From contig CAVZJO010000013.1 of NCBI GenBank assembly GCA_963775635.1, positions 124,001 to 188,000 of the forward strand: 64,000 nt of DNA, read 5' to 3'. The notes under the pieces were generated by a model. It was given only the letters and a program-made list of their open reading frames with translations, made no database searches and was not told the origin of the DNA. This DNA is from JALORV01 sp963775635 (GTDB lineage: Bacteria; Pseudomonadota; Gammaproteobacteria; Burkholderiales; Burkholderiaceae_F). Shown piece by piece: positions 1 to 7,456 of this stretch (positions within the stretch are counted from its first letter, which is position 1; the number at the start of each line of letters is the position of its first letter). Both the position numbers and the translations under genes were made by a program.

Positions 1-361
1 AGATGCCCATCGCTTCGCCCGGCCCCCAGGTCGGCGGCGGCACCGGTAGCTCGAACTCCTCGCGCCAGATAACCGTGGGCTTGTCAGTCTTGAAGATGAT
101 GTACCAGCCGTAGGGGGCCGCGATCACCGCGGGAAACTTGGCCGTTTCGTACAACACCCGCCGGCCGGCGGGGTCGGCGCCGAAGACGCCGAACTGTGCG
201 GACACGACCTCGAGCGCCGCCGGCGTCGTGATCGGCGACTTGTCGGCTACTGCTTCCGCCGATGCGCTCTTCGTGGCAGGTGCCCGGTCGGGCGCGGCGC
301 AGGCGGTAACCAGGACGGCCGCAACCAGCGGCGCTATGACGGATCGAGCGCTCGGATACAT
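1..361 (-). CDS. Putative lipoprotein, C-terminus beyond the window
   Basis: This reading frame is open to the left edge, so only about 120 N-terminal residues are visible. The start ATG at 361 is preceded by a GGAGG ribosome site. The N-terminus is a short hydrophobic signal (residues about 8-19) ending in a lipobox-like V-T-A-C, so Cys21 would be lipidated after cleavage. The mature part begins with an Ala/Ser/Thr-rich linker, followed by a soluble segment with Gly-Trp-Tyr and Trp-Arg-Glu-Glu motifs. I do not recognise the family. Cell-envelope location is inferred only from the signal sequence. The gene is transcribed away from its neighbour at 730. Confidence 0.7.
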   Translation of the reverse strand, partial: MYPSARSVIAPLVAAVLVTACAAPDRAPATKSASAEAVADKSPITTPAALEVVSAQFGVFGADPAGRRVLYETAKFPAVIAAPYGWYIIFKTDKPTVIWREEFELPVPPPTWGPGEAMGI

Positions 362-729
362 CGACAACCTCCGGTGAGCGGCGTCCAGGTCCCCCGTGGA
401 CTCCCACATTTAATCACACTTGTCTGGCCGTGCAGGTTCATCCATATGACGTCACTCCGCCATGCAAGTTGCATCAGGGCCGGCGATGACCACGATTTCG
501 CCGGTCGAGTCTCCACCTTTTTGCGCGCTTTACTTGTCCGCGCTCCCTTAGAATTTGCCGACGCGACGATGAGCAGGTGTTCGGGAGCAAGGAGCAGGAT
601 GCGTGCGTGGGTGAAAGCGGCCATCTGCTTCGACTGCTCGAAGCCTGGCGCCGTGGTCTGGAATGACCGGCGCGCGACAGTCGTCGATGTCGTCTGCACG
701 CTGCTGCTGCGGCACCCAACGGTGACCCG
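362..729. other. Intergenic region between divergent genes
   Basis: This 368-base gap must carry the promoters of the leftward lipoprotein gene and the rightward gene at 730. A TAGAAT (549-554) could be a -10 box for the rightward direction, but no convincing -35 box lies at the right distance. A possible small reading frame occupies the right end and is listed separately. I see no repeat or stable hairpin. Confidence 0.4.
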
Positions 730-733
730 GTGA
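599..733 (+). CDS. Possible small ORF coupled to the next gene
   Basis: A 44-codon frame starts at ATG 599. It has a good Shine-Dalgarno sequence (AAGGAG, 589-594), and its TGA (731-733) overlaps the GTG start of the next gene in a GTGA junction, the pattern of translational coupling. The product would contain a Cys-Phe-Asp-Cys motif near its start and a Val/Leu-rich stretch. I recognise no family, and the frame could be open by chance in GC-rich DNA. An alternative is that this is simply the 5' leader of the downstream gene. Confidence 0.3.
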   Translation: MRAWVKAAICFDCSKPGAVVWNDRRATVVDVVCTLLLRHPTVTR

Positions 734-1539
734 GCGGACTGCGGTTCGGGCTCGTCATCGTCGGCGACGAGATCCTGTCGGGCAAGCGCGCCGACAAGCA
801 CCTGAGCCGGGCGATCGAAATGCTATCTGAGCGCGGCCTGGCGCTCAGCTGGGCCGAGTACGCAGGCGACGACCGCGCCGATCTCGTGTCGCTGTATCAA
901 CGCACGTTCGCCAGCGGCGACATCGTGTTCAGCTGCGGGGGCATCGGCTCGACACCCGACGATCACACGCGCCAGGCCGCGGCCGCAGCGCTGGGAGTTC
1001 CACTGGCGCTGCACCCGGAGGCCGAGGCCCTGATCACGCAGCGCTGCGCCGACATGGCTCGGGAAGGGCGCGGCAGCGCCGACATGACGCTGCCGGAGAA
1101 TCGTCAGCGGCTCACGATGGGCGAATTTCCGGTCGGCAGCGCGATTATTCCAAATCCGTACAACCGGATCCCCGGCTTCTCGATAAGGACCCACTGGTTC
1201 GTACCGGGATTTCCGGTGATGGCCTGGCCGATGCTCGAATGGGTCCTGGACACGCACTTTCGCGCGTCGTTCGGCACGCACGCGCGCGCCGAGCGCTCGC
1301 TTGTGGTGTTCGAAACGGCCGAATCTCTCCTCGTACCACTGATGCAGGACATCGAGCAGCGCTTCGTGGGTGTCAAGGCTTTCAGTTTGCCGTCGGTCGG
1401 TGATGGGCGCGACGGACGTGTCGCGCGACGACACCTCGAACTGGGTGTCAAGGGGGCGCCGCATTCGATCGACGAAGCCTATGCCGCCCTGCGAACCGGC
1501 GTTGCCGCACTCGGTGTCGAGTTCGAGGCGTCGTCATAG
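730..1539 (+). CDS. MoaB/CinA-type molybdopterin-binding domain protein
   Basis: The 269-residue product has the MoCF-biosynthesis (MoaB/MogA/CinA N-terminal) fold: an N-terminal VIVGDEILSG motif (residues about 9-18) and the central S-C-G-G-I-G-S-T-P-D-D motif (about 68-78). In CinA and MogA these positions bind molybdopterin or nucleotide. It lacks the C-terminal nicotinamide-nucleotide amidase domain of full CinA, so it is a stand-alone domain protein of the kind often labelled competence/damage-inducible protein A. Its substrate is unknown. The start is GTG, overlapping a possible small upstream frame. A hairpin terminator follows immediately, and no cofactor-synthesis genes adjoin it. 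Confidence 0.8.
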   Translation: MSGLRFGLVIVGDEILSGKRADKHLSRAIEMLSERGLALSWAEYAGDDRADLVSLYQRTFASGDIVFSCGGIGSTPDDHTRQAAAAALGVPLALHPEAEALITQRCADMAREGRGSADMTLPENRQRLTMGEFPVGSAIIPNPYNRIPGFSIRTHWFVPGFPVMAWPMLEWVLDTHFRASFGTHARAERSLVVFETAESLLVPLMQDIEQRFVGVKAFSLPSVGDGRDGRVARRHLELGVKGAPHSIDEAYAALRTGVAALGVEFEASS

Positions 1540-1547
1540 ACGCCTCG

Positions 1548-1580
1548 AAAAAAAAGCCCGGCGGTTACGCCGGGCTTTAA
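1548..1580. terminator. Bidirectional intrinsic terminator
   Basis: A perfect 11-bp stem, AAAGCCCGGCG (1553-1563) with a GTTA loop and its complement (1568-1578), lies between converging genes. Eight A residues precede it, which become an eight-U tract for leftward transcription, so it is a strong terminator for the phasin transcript. The right-hand T tract is only three bases, so it is weaker for the rightward gene. Confidence 0.85.
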
Positions 1581-1583
1581 AAA

Positions 1584-1637
1584 GCACCACCAAGGAGGAG
1601 ACAGAAGGGGTTTGGACAGCAGTCCAAACGGTGGTGC
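1584..1637. repeat. Nested perfect hairpins in the phasin 3' region
   Basis: An outer inverted repeat, GCACCACC (1584-1591) and GGTGGTGC (1630-1637), encloses an inner perfect stem TTTGGAC-AGCA-GTCCAAA (1611-1628). A direct repeat CCAAGGAG also occurs at 1590-1597 and 1637-1644. The structure lies in the leftward 3' untranslated region between the phasin stop codon and its terminator. It could protect the mRNA 3' end or be the core of a small RNA. No coding potential is seen. Confidence 0.5.
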
Positions 1638-1802
1638 CAAGGAGCTTGCTACTGCCGGACTACGAATGCACGAACCTTACGCTGCGTTGCATGTGCCGGC
1701 ACATGAATCTTCGGCAAAAATCGCCGGCCATTTCTGACCGGCGATCACTATCGTCGCATTGCGTTGTCACGGGAGTGTGACCTCCCGTGAGGTACTGCAG
1801 CC

Positions 1803-2375
1803 TTAAGCGGCCTTGCGCTTGGCCGGAGCCTTGCCCGCGTCGTTAGCGGCAGCGGCCGCCTTCATCGTCGCCGACGTAGCGGCGGTGACGTTCGACTCGG
1901 CAAAATCGACCGCTTGCTTGGCAGCGCGGTTGAACGTGTCATACGCGGTGTTGGCGGCAGCCAGCGCGTTCTTGATAGCGGCGACGGCGGACTCCGAACC
2001 GGCCGGCGCGTTCTTGGCGGCGAAGTCGATCAGTTGGACGACCTTCTTGTTGTTCTCAGCGATCTGCGACTCGAAGATGCGCGACACTTCCGTGCCCGCG
2101 CCGTTCGCGATGCCATAGACGGTACGCGAGTAGCTGACGGCCTTTTCCAGCGTCGGCTGCGACAGCGCCGAGGTGAGGGCGACGAATTCCTGCACGTCCT
2201 TGGCGCTCATCAGAGCCTGGACACTTTCGACCGACTCTTCCAGCGTCGCCTTAGCCGCGGCAAGGTTGAGCTCGATCATGCGCTCGGTAGCGTCGAAGAA
2301 GGTCTGGCCGAGCGCGAACGCTGCGTCCATCTGACCTTTTTGCAGTTCGGTGATCTGGGCGGGACTCGTAAACAT
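1803..2375 (-). CDS. phaP: Phasin, PHA granule surface protein
   Basis: The 190-residue, Ala-rich, Cys-free, largely helical product matches the phasin family in length and in its N-terminal layout (PAQITELQKGQ, then a heptad-like FFDATERMIELNLAAAKATLEES segment split by short loops). Phasins coat polyhydroxyalkanoate granules and limit coalescence. A short basic tail (AKRKAA) ends the protein. The ATG at 2375 has a GAGGAG ribosome site about 8 bases upstream. The gene stands alone, with its own terminator at 1548-1580 and TGC-rich upstream DNA where a PhaR-type repressor could bind. A second, unrelated phasin lies at 20.8 kb. Confidence 0.9.
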   Translation of the reverse strand: MFTSPAQITELQKGQMDAAFALGQTFFDATERMIELNLAAAKATLEESVESVQALMSAKDVQEFVALTSALSQPTLEKAVSYSRTVYGIANGAGTEVSRIFESQIAENNKKVVQLIDFAAKNAPAGSESAVAAIKNALAAANTAYDTFNRAAKQAVDFAESNVTAATSATMKAAAAANDAGKAPAKRKAA

Positions 2376-2447
2376 GTATGACTCCTCTGGGGGCTTGGTA
2401 GTTACTCGTTAAAAAGGTGAAACGAAAGCGGTGAATCCTGAAGTCGC

Positions 2448-2525
2448 TTGCGGCTTTGTTGCACCGCACAAGACGAATTGTGAGGCAAGGAAGGGGTCGA
2501 TGTCAAGCAGTTTGTTGCGTTGCAA
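2448..2525. promoter_or_regulatory. TGC-rich candidate regulatory region of the phasin gene
   Basis: Upstream of the phasin start, TTGCGGCTTTGTTGCACCGC (2448-2467) and TTGTTGCGTTGCAA (2512-2525) repeat TTGC/TGCAA half-sites. PHA-responsive PhaR repressors in related bacteria bind TGC-containing sites upstream of phasin genes; that is family knowledge, and the assignment here is inference. The rest of 2376-2667 holds no gene I can support and must contain the divergent promoters of the phasin and the gene at 2668. Confidence 0.35.
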
Positions 2526-2667
2526 GAGAAGTCTACGGACGGCGCTTTAGTACATATTATCAATGCGATGGAAGTGGATTCTAAGACAAGGCTGTAAGTG
2601 ATAATCGTTGCGTTCCCCGTGCCGCATCATCGCGGTGGCTGTTGGCTGGGCTGCCTACAATCCGGCG

Positions 2668-3624
2668 GTGCACGTCTACTACAGCGACCATTTCGTGCTG
2701 CCGCTGCCGCCGGGCCATCGATTCCCGATGGCGAAGTACCGCGGCTTGCGCGACCGCGTTCAGCAGGAACTTCCGGACATTCGCTTGCTGGAACCCGACG
2801 CAGCCACTCCGGGCCAGCTGGCGCTTGCGCACGATCCGGGCTACATCGCTCGCGTCTTATCGGGTGAACTGAATGCGAGCGAGTTGCGCGCGATCGGTTT
2901 TCCTTGGTCGTCGCAGATGGTCGAACGGTCGAGGCGGTCGGTCGGAGCAACTATCGCCGCCTGCCGCGCGGCGATGCATGAAGGCGTGAGCGCCAATCTT
3001 GCCGGGGGCACGCACCACGCCGCCGCGGATCGTGGTGCCGGCTACTGTGTCTTCAATGACGTCGCTGTCGCGGCTCGCGTGCTGCAGTCCGAGACGGCAC
3101 GCGCGCGGCGAGAGTTGCGCGTCGCGGTGATCGACCTCGATGTTCATCAAGGCGACGGGACCGCCCAGATCTTTCGCGGGGATCCAAGCGTGTTCACGCT
3201 GTCCCTGCACGGGGCGACTAACTTTCCGTTTCGCAAGGCGGCGAGCGATCTCGATGTCGGCTTGCCGGACGGAACGACCGACGCCGAGTATTTGCAGGCG
3301 CTCGAGGGCGCGCTTGACCGACTGTCGCTCCGATTCGAACCTCAGTTGCTCATCTATCTCGCCGGCGCCGACGTGCACGTGGACGATCGGCTCGGTCGAC
3401 TGGCACTTACCGCGGATGGGGTGGCCGCGCGCGACACGCGGGTGCTGGAGTTCGCTCGCACCCGCGGTGTGCCGATCGCCATCACCATGGCCGGCGGCTA
3501 CGGAAGGCGGGTCGAGACCACGGTCGAGCTTCACCTGCAGACGGTGACTGCGGCGCGCGACTTCTGGGAGCGCCAGTGCACGTCGATGAATCGCGCGGTC
3601 CCCGCCGGATTGCTGCGTGCCTGA
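2668..3624 (+). CDS. Histone deacetylase family amidohydrolase
   Basis: This is a zinc-dependent amidohydrolase of the HDAC/AcuC/acetylpolyamine amidohydrolase superfamily, about 318 residues. Visible motifs are GGTHHA (tandem active-site histidines), VIDLDVHQGDG (Asp and His zinc ligands), LAGAD (third ligand) and MAGGYGR (transition-state tyrosine). Bacterial members deacetylate acetyl-lysine or acetylated polyamines; the substrate here is unknown. I chose GTG 2668 because family members begin with V-x-Y-Y-S-D-H-F. A TACAAT at 2656-2661 puts the predicted transcript start almost on that GTG, so the mRNA may be leaderless. It is the first of five overlapping genes. Confidence 0.85.
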   Translation: MHVYYSDHFVLPLPPGHRFPMAKYRGLRDRVQQELPDIRLLEPDAATPGQLALAHDPGYIARVLSGELNASELRAIGFPWSSQMVERSRRSVGATIAACRAAMHEGVSANLAGGTHHAAADRGAGYCVFNDVAVAARVLQSETARARRELRVAVIDLDVHQGDGTAQIFRGDPSVFTLSLHGATNFPFRKAASDLDVGLPDGTTDAEYLQALEGALDRLSLRFEPQLLIYLAGADVHVDDRLGRLALTADGVAARDTRVLEFARTRGVPIAITMAGGYGRRVETTVELHLQTVTAARDFWERQCTSMNRAVPAGLLRA

Positions 3625-4513
3625 CACGAGCCGTTCACCCGCCGCCGCCTGGTTGACACTGACGCCGGCGGCCTTCGTGCTGCTGTGGAGCACCGGCTTC
3701 ATCGTCGCCAAGTACGCCGCCCCTCATGCGCCGCCGCTGACGTTCCTGCTGTACCGCTTCGCCGGCGTGATCATCGTGCTGCTGCCAGTGATTGCGCTGA
3801 CCCGCGCACCCTGGCCGCGGACGGCGCGCGCCTGGCGCGACATCGCGATCGTCGGCGTATTGCTGCAGGCCATCTACCTGGGTGGGGTCTGGATGGCCAT
3901 CGCGCTGGGCATGCCCGCCGCACTTTCGTCGCTGCTGGTCGGGACGCAACCGCTGCTGACCGCGGCCTTCGCCTTCAGCGTTGGCGAGCGCGTCTCGCGC
4001 CTCCAGTGGTTCGGACTGCTGCTCGGCGTCGCCGGCGTTGCGCTCGTGCTGTCGGATCGACTGACTCTGGCGGGAGTCGGCCCGCTAGCGATGGGCGTCA
4101 ATGCAGTGGCCCTGCTCGGGATCACCGCCGGCACGCTGTACCAGAAGCGCCACGGGGCACATGTCGATCTGCGCACCGGCAGCCTGATCCAGTTCGCCGC
4201 ATCGTTCGTGGTGCTGCTGCCGATCGCGATCGCGTTCGAGTCGCTCGAGGTCGATCACTCGTTCGAGTTCTGGCTTGCGCTGGCGTGGTCGATCGTTGCG
4301 CTGTCGCTGGTGGCGATTTCACTGCTGCTCGTTATGATCCGCCGCGGTCGGGCCACCGAAGTCGCAAGCCTGATGTACGTGACGCCGGCCGCAACGGCCA
4401 TCCTGGCATGGCTCATTTTCGGTGAACGGCTCGGAGCGCTGGCATGGACCGGCGTGCTGGTCACGATGGCGGGCGTGGCGCTTGTCGTCCGCAAGGGAGG
4501 AAAGTCAGGGTGA
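3617..4513 (+). CDS. EamA/DMT superfamily membrane transporter
   Basis: The 298-residue product has about ten hydrophobic segments in two repeated halves, as in the drug/metabolite transporter family. The first EamA half holds a STGFIVAKYA motif typical of DMT exporters. The second half ends in ATAILAWLIFGERLG, the classical closing motif. Such proteins usually export metabolites or amino acids; no substrate can be assigned. The GTG start overlaps the upstream gene by 8 bases, and the stop overlaps the next start (GTGA), so it is co-translated in a five-gene operon. Confidence 0.85.
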   Translation: MPDTSRSPAAAWLTLTPAAFVLLWSTGFIVAKYAAPHAPPLTFLLYRFAGVIIVLLPVIALTRAPWPRTARAWRDIAIVGVLLQAIYLGGVWMAIALGMPAALSSLLVGTQPLLTAAFAFSVGERVSRLQWFGLLLGVAGVALVLSDRLTLAGVGPLAMGVNAVALLGITAGTLYQKRHGAHVDLRTGSLIQFAASFVVLLPIAIAFESLEVDHSFEFWLALAWSIVALSLVAISLLLVMIRRGRATEVASLMYVTPAATAILAWLIFGERLGALAWTGVLVTMAGVALVVRKGGKSG

Positions 4514-4947
4514 GTACGGGCGAGCGACCCCGCGGCCGCGGTGATTTTCGGCACTTCCACACCATCGCAACGCGGTGGATGGACAACGACGCCTATGGTC
4601 ATGTGAACAACGTCGTTTACTACTCGTACTTCGACACGGTGGTCAACGAGTATCTGGTGCGTGCCGGGGTGCTGGACATCGAGCGCAGCACTGTCATCGG
4701 ACTGGTAGTTGAAACCCAGTGCCGCTACTTCAGCGCGCTCACCTTTCCGCAGACGGTGCATATGGGGCTGCGTGTCGCGCATCTCGGAACGTCGAGCGTG
4801 CGCTATGAAATCGGCGTGTTTGCCGACGACGCCGATACGGCCTGCGCCCAAGGTCACTTTGTTCACGTCTACGTGGATCGCGCGACCCGGCGGCCGACGC
4901 CGCTGCCGGCCCCGCTTAGGGCGGCCCTGGAAAGGATCGCGACATGA
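4510..4947 (+). CDS. Acyl-CoA thioesterase, 4-hydroxybenzoyl-CoA thioesterase type
   Basis: The 145-residue hotdog-fold protein carries the family signature R-W-M-D-N-D-A-Y-G-H-V-N-N-x-x-Y near residue 30. The Asp of this motif is the catalytic residue in 4-hydroxybenzoyl-CoA and YbgC-type thioesterases. A conserved E-T-Q-C-R-Y-F segment follows. It should hydrolyse acyl-CoA thioesters; chain-length preference is unknown. The chosen start is GTG 4510, overlapping the preceding stop; an upstream in-frame ATG (4444) lies inside the transporter gene and adds residues without similarity. The stop overlaps the next gene by ATGA. Confidence 0.85.
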   Translation: MSTGERPRGRGDFRHFHTIATRWMDNDAYGHVNNVVYYSYFDTVVNEYLVRAGVLDIERSTVIGLVVETQCRYFSALTFPQTVHMGLRVAHLGTSSVRYEIGVFADDADTACAQGHFVHVYVDRATRRPTPLPAPLRAALERIAT

Positions 4948-5651
4948 ACGACCGTGCGCCGATCGGTCCGCATCAGGTGGTCGACCATGCGATCGCAACG
5001 CGGCAGTCGATCCGTGCCTTTCTGCCCACACCGGTGGATCGCACGACCATCGAGGAGATACTGGCGGTTTCCGCCCGCGCGCCGTCGGGCACCAACACGC
5101 AGCCGTGGAAGGTCATCGTCCTGACCGGTGCGGCAAAAGCTCGCCTTTCCACGGCGATACTGCGTGTGTACGACGACCCCGAACGGCGCAAGCAGCACAT
5201 AGAGGAATACGCCTACTACCCGACCGAGTGGATCGAGCCGTATCTCGGCCGCCGGCGCAAGATCGGATGGGATTTATACGGGCTGCTCGGAATCGGCCGG
5301 ACCGAGAAGGAGCGGATGCATGCCCAGCACGGCCGCAACTACGCATTCTTCGACGCGCCGGTCGGCATGATCTTCACGATCGATCGCATCATGGAGCAGG
5401 GCAGCTGGCTCGACTACGGGATGTTCCTCGAGAACATCATGATCGCGGCGCGTGCGCGCGGGCTCGATACGTGTCCGCAGGCTGCCTTCACGCAGTTCCA
5501 TCGGGTGATCGGCGAAACGCTCGAGCTGCCGCTGAACGAAATGGTGGTGTGCGGCATGTCGGTGGGATACGCGGACATGAGCAAGGTGGAAAATGCGCTG
5601 TCGACCGAGCGCGAACCCATTTCCGGCTTCGTTCGCTTCATGGAGGAATGA
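4944..5651 (+). CDS. Nitroreductase family FMN oxidoreductase
   Basis: The 235-residue product has the nitroreductase layout: an N-terminal R-Q-S-I-R-A-F segment and A-R-A-P-S-G-T-N-x-Q-P-W (FMN binding), and a C-terminal G-M-S-V-G-Y-A-D motif near the end. These homodimeric flavoenzymes reduce nitroaromatics, quinones or enones with NAD(P)H. Its place between a thioesterase and a decarboxylating dehydrogenase suggests a catabolic role, but the natural substrate is not evident. It overlaps the thioesterase by ATGA, and its own stop overlaps the start of the next gene. Confidence 0.85.
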   Translation: MNDRAPIGPHQVVDHAIATRQSIRAFLPTPVDRTTIEEILAVSARAPSGTNTQPWKVIVLTGAAKARLSTAILRVYDDPERRKQHIEEYAYYPTEWIEPYLGRRRKIGWDLYGLLGIGRTEKERMHAQHGRNYAFFDAPVGMIFTIDRIMEQGSWLDYGMFLENIMIAARARGLDTCPQAAFTQFHRVIGETLELPLNEMVVCGMSVGYADMSKVENALSTEREPISGFVRFMEE

Positions 5652-6760
5652 TGGCTCAGCGGATTGCGGTGATCCCGGGAGACGGGATCGGCAAGGAAGT
5701 CATGCCCGAAGGTTTGCGCGTGCTCGATGCCGCGGCGCGCCGCCACGGACTGGACTTCAAGTACGAGCACCATGACTTCGCCAGCTGTGACTACTACCTG
5801 AAGCATGGCGCGATGCTGCCGGACGACTGGAAGAGCCGGCTCGAAGGGGTCGACGCGATCTTCTACGGTGCGGTCGGCTGGCCGGCGACGGTTCCCGATC
5901 ACGTCTCGCTGTGGGGTTCGCTGATCAAGTTCCGCCGCGAATTCGACCAGTACGTCAACCTGCGGCCATGTCGTCTGATGCCGGGCATTGCGTCACCGCT
6001 GGTCGATCGGCTGGGGCGGCCGCGGCCGCCGGGCGGCATCGACATGCTGATCGTGCGCGAAAACACCGAGGGCGAGTACTCGTCGGTTGGCGGCAGGATG
6101 TTCGAAGGCACCGAGCGCGAAGTGGTGATCCAGGACACCGTGATGACCCGCACCGGGATCGACCGCGTGCTGAAGTTCGCCTTCGAGCTGGCGATGAAGC
6201 GCCCGCGGCGCCACCTGACCTCGGCGACCAAGAGCAACGGCATCTCAATCACGATGCCGTTCTGGGACGAGCGCTGCGCAGCGATGGCCACGCGGTATCC
6301 CGACGTCCGCGTCGACAAGTTCCATATCGACATCCTGACCGCGCACTTCGTGCAGCGGCCGGAGTATTTCGACGTCGTGGTGGCGTCCAATCTGTTTGGC
6401 GACATCCTGTCCGACCTCGGCCCGGCCTGCACGGGCACGATCGGCATCGCGCCTTCGGCCAACCTGAATCCCGACCGCAACTACCCGTCGCTGTTCGAAC
6501 CGGTGCACGGTTCGGCACCCGACATCGCCGGCCAGGGCATCGCCAATCCGATCGGACAGATCTGGAGTGCCTCGCTGATGCTCGACTGGCTCGGTCATCC
6601 CGGGGCGGCCGCCTCGGTGCTCGGAGCGATCGAAAAGGTGTTGGCGGCCGGCCCGGCGCATGCGCCGCTGACGCGCGATATCGGCGGCAGCGGCGGAACC
6701 GAGGACCTCGGCCGCGCGATCGCGGCGGCCGTCGCGGCGCCCGTCGCGGCGCCCGCCTAG
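5651..6760 (+). CDS. ttuC: Tartrate dehydrogenase / D-malate dehydrogenase (decarboxylating)
   Basis: The 369-residue protein belongs to the isopropylmalate/isocitrate/tartrate dehydrogenase family, with IAVIPGDGIGKEV at the N-terminus, the substrate motif SLWGSLIKFRREFDQYVNLRP, and the metal-binding V-V-A-S-N-L-F-G-D-I-L-S-D-L-G segment. The AVGWP...VPDHVSLWG stretch is typical of the tartrate/D-malate branch rather than LeuB. These enzymes oxidise tartrate or D-malate with NAD+ and Mn2+. ATG 5651 is preferred over the adjacent ATG 5648 because it leaves better spacing from GGAGG. It is the last gene of the overlapping operon. A D-malate, tartrate or other 3-substituted-malate substrate cannot be distinguished. 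Confidence 0.85.
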   Translation: MAQRIAVIPGDGIGKEVMPEGLRVLDAAARRHGLDFKYEHHDFASCDYYLKHGAMLPDDWKSRLEGVDAIFYGAVGWPATVPDHVSLWGSLIKFRREFDQYVNLRPCRLMPGIASPLVDRLGRPRPPGGIDMLIVRENTEGEYSSVGGRMFEGTEREVVIQDTVMTRTGIDRVLKFAFELAMKRPRRHLTSATKSNGISITMPFWDERCAAMATRYPDVRVDKFHIDILTAHFVQRPEYFDVVVASNLFGDILSDLGPACTGTIGIAPSANLNPDRNYPSLFEPVHGSAPDIAGQGIANPIGQIWSASLMLDWLGHPGAAASVLGAIEKVLAAGPAHAPLTRDIGGSGGTEDLGRAIAAAVAAPVAAPA

Positions 6761-6770
6761 GCCACTGGAA

Positions 6771-7323
6771 TCAGCGTCGCTTGCCCAGCCATTTCTGAGC
6801 ACGCTCCATGTTGATGAGCGCGCCCACCGTGGCAGTACCGTCGCGCTGTTGCCTGGGCGAGCAGCAGCAGTAACAACTGCGCATTGGCATAGGCATCCGC
6901 GATGGCCTGATGCCGCCCGATGGCGTGCAGGCCGAAATGCGCGCTCCAGTCGTCCAGCGAATCGTTCTGCGTTCCGGGGAACACCGACGGCAGCAGCACC
7001 GCGAGGTCGAGGAAGATCAGGTGCTGCGGGATGGCGAGGATCTCGTTGACCTCGCGCGTCAGCACCGTCTCGTCGAACTCGGAGCGGAACGCCACCACAA
7101 CCGACTCGCCGACGTAGTCGAACAGGTCCATCAACGCCAGGCGGGGATCTACACCGGCCAACTGCTGCTGGCCGCCGATGCGATGCACGAGAATGTTGTC
7201 GACCTCGCTCGACTGGTGCTGGAGAAAGGCAACCGTGGCCTCCGTGATCAGCGGCGGCGTCTGCTTCTTAACGGACGAGTCGTTCGAGGTCGGTTCCGCT
7301 AAAGCGAGTCGGGATTGCAGCAA
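6771..7323 (-). pseudogene. 3'-5' exonuclease (DEDD family) remnant
   Basis: The middle of this frame clearly matches DnaQ-like 3'-5' exonucleases: NILVHRIGG, then a segment ending in SLDDW-x-A-H-F-G and R-H-Q-A-I-A-D-A (Exo III region). Two things are broken. The N-terminal Exo I motif with the catalytic D-x-E is absent, because upstream DNA does not encode it in any frame before the divergent gene begins. Near 6836-6850 a frameshift moves the conserved ending VGALINMERAQKWLGKRR into another frame, which ends at 6771. Loss of the catalytic motif argues for a true pseudogene, while the terminal frameshift alone could be a sequencing error. Confidence 0.7.
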
Positions 7324-7456
7324 GCCGTCGGGCGCACGGCTTGCTCGCGATCAACAATCGCTCGGCCGGGCCGCTCTTGGCACGAGCGCACTGGGAAGCT
7401 AAATTGTGCTCCCGCCAGTTGCGAGAGCGGGCCGTGGACCGGGTTGGGAGCCGACG

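Noticed and set aside
4709..5650. Long open frame upstream of the tartrate dehydrogenase start
   Set aside because: It overlaps two well-supported genes (thioesterase, nitroreductase) in another frame; the dehydrogenase family begins at ATG 5651.
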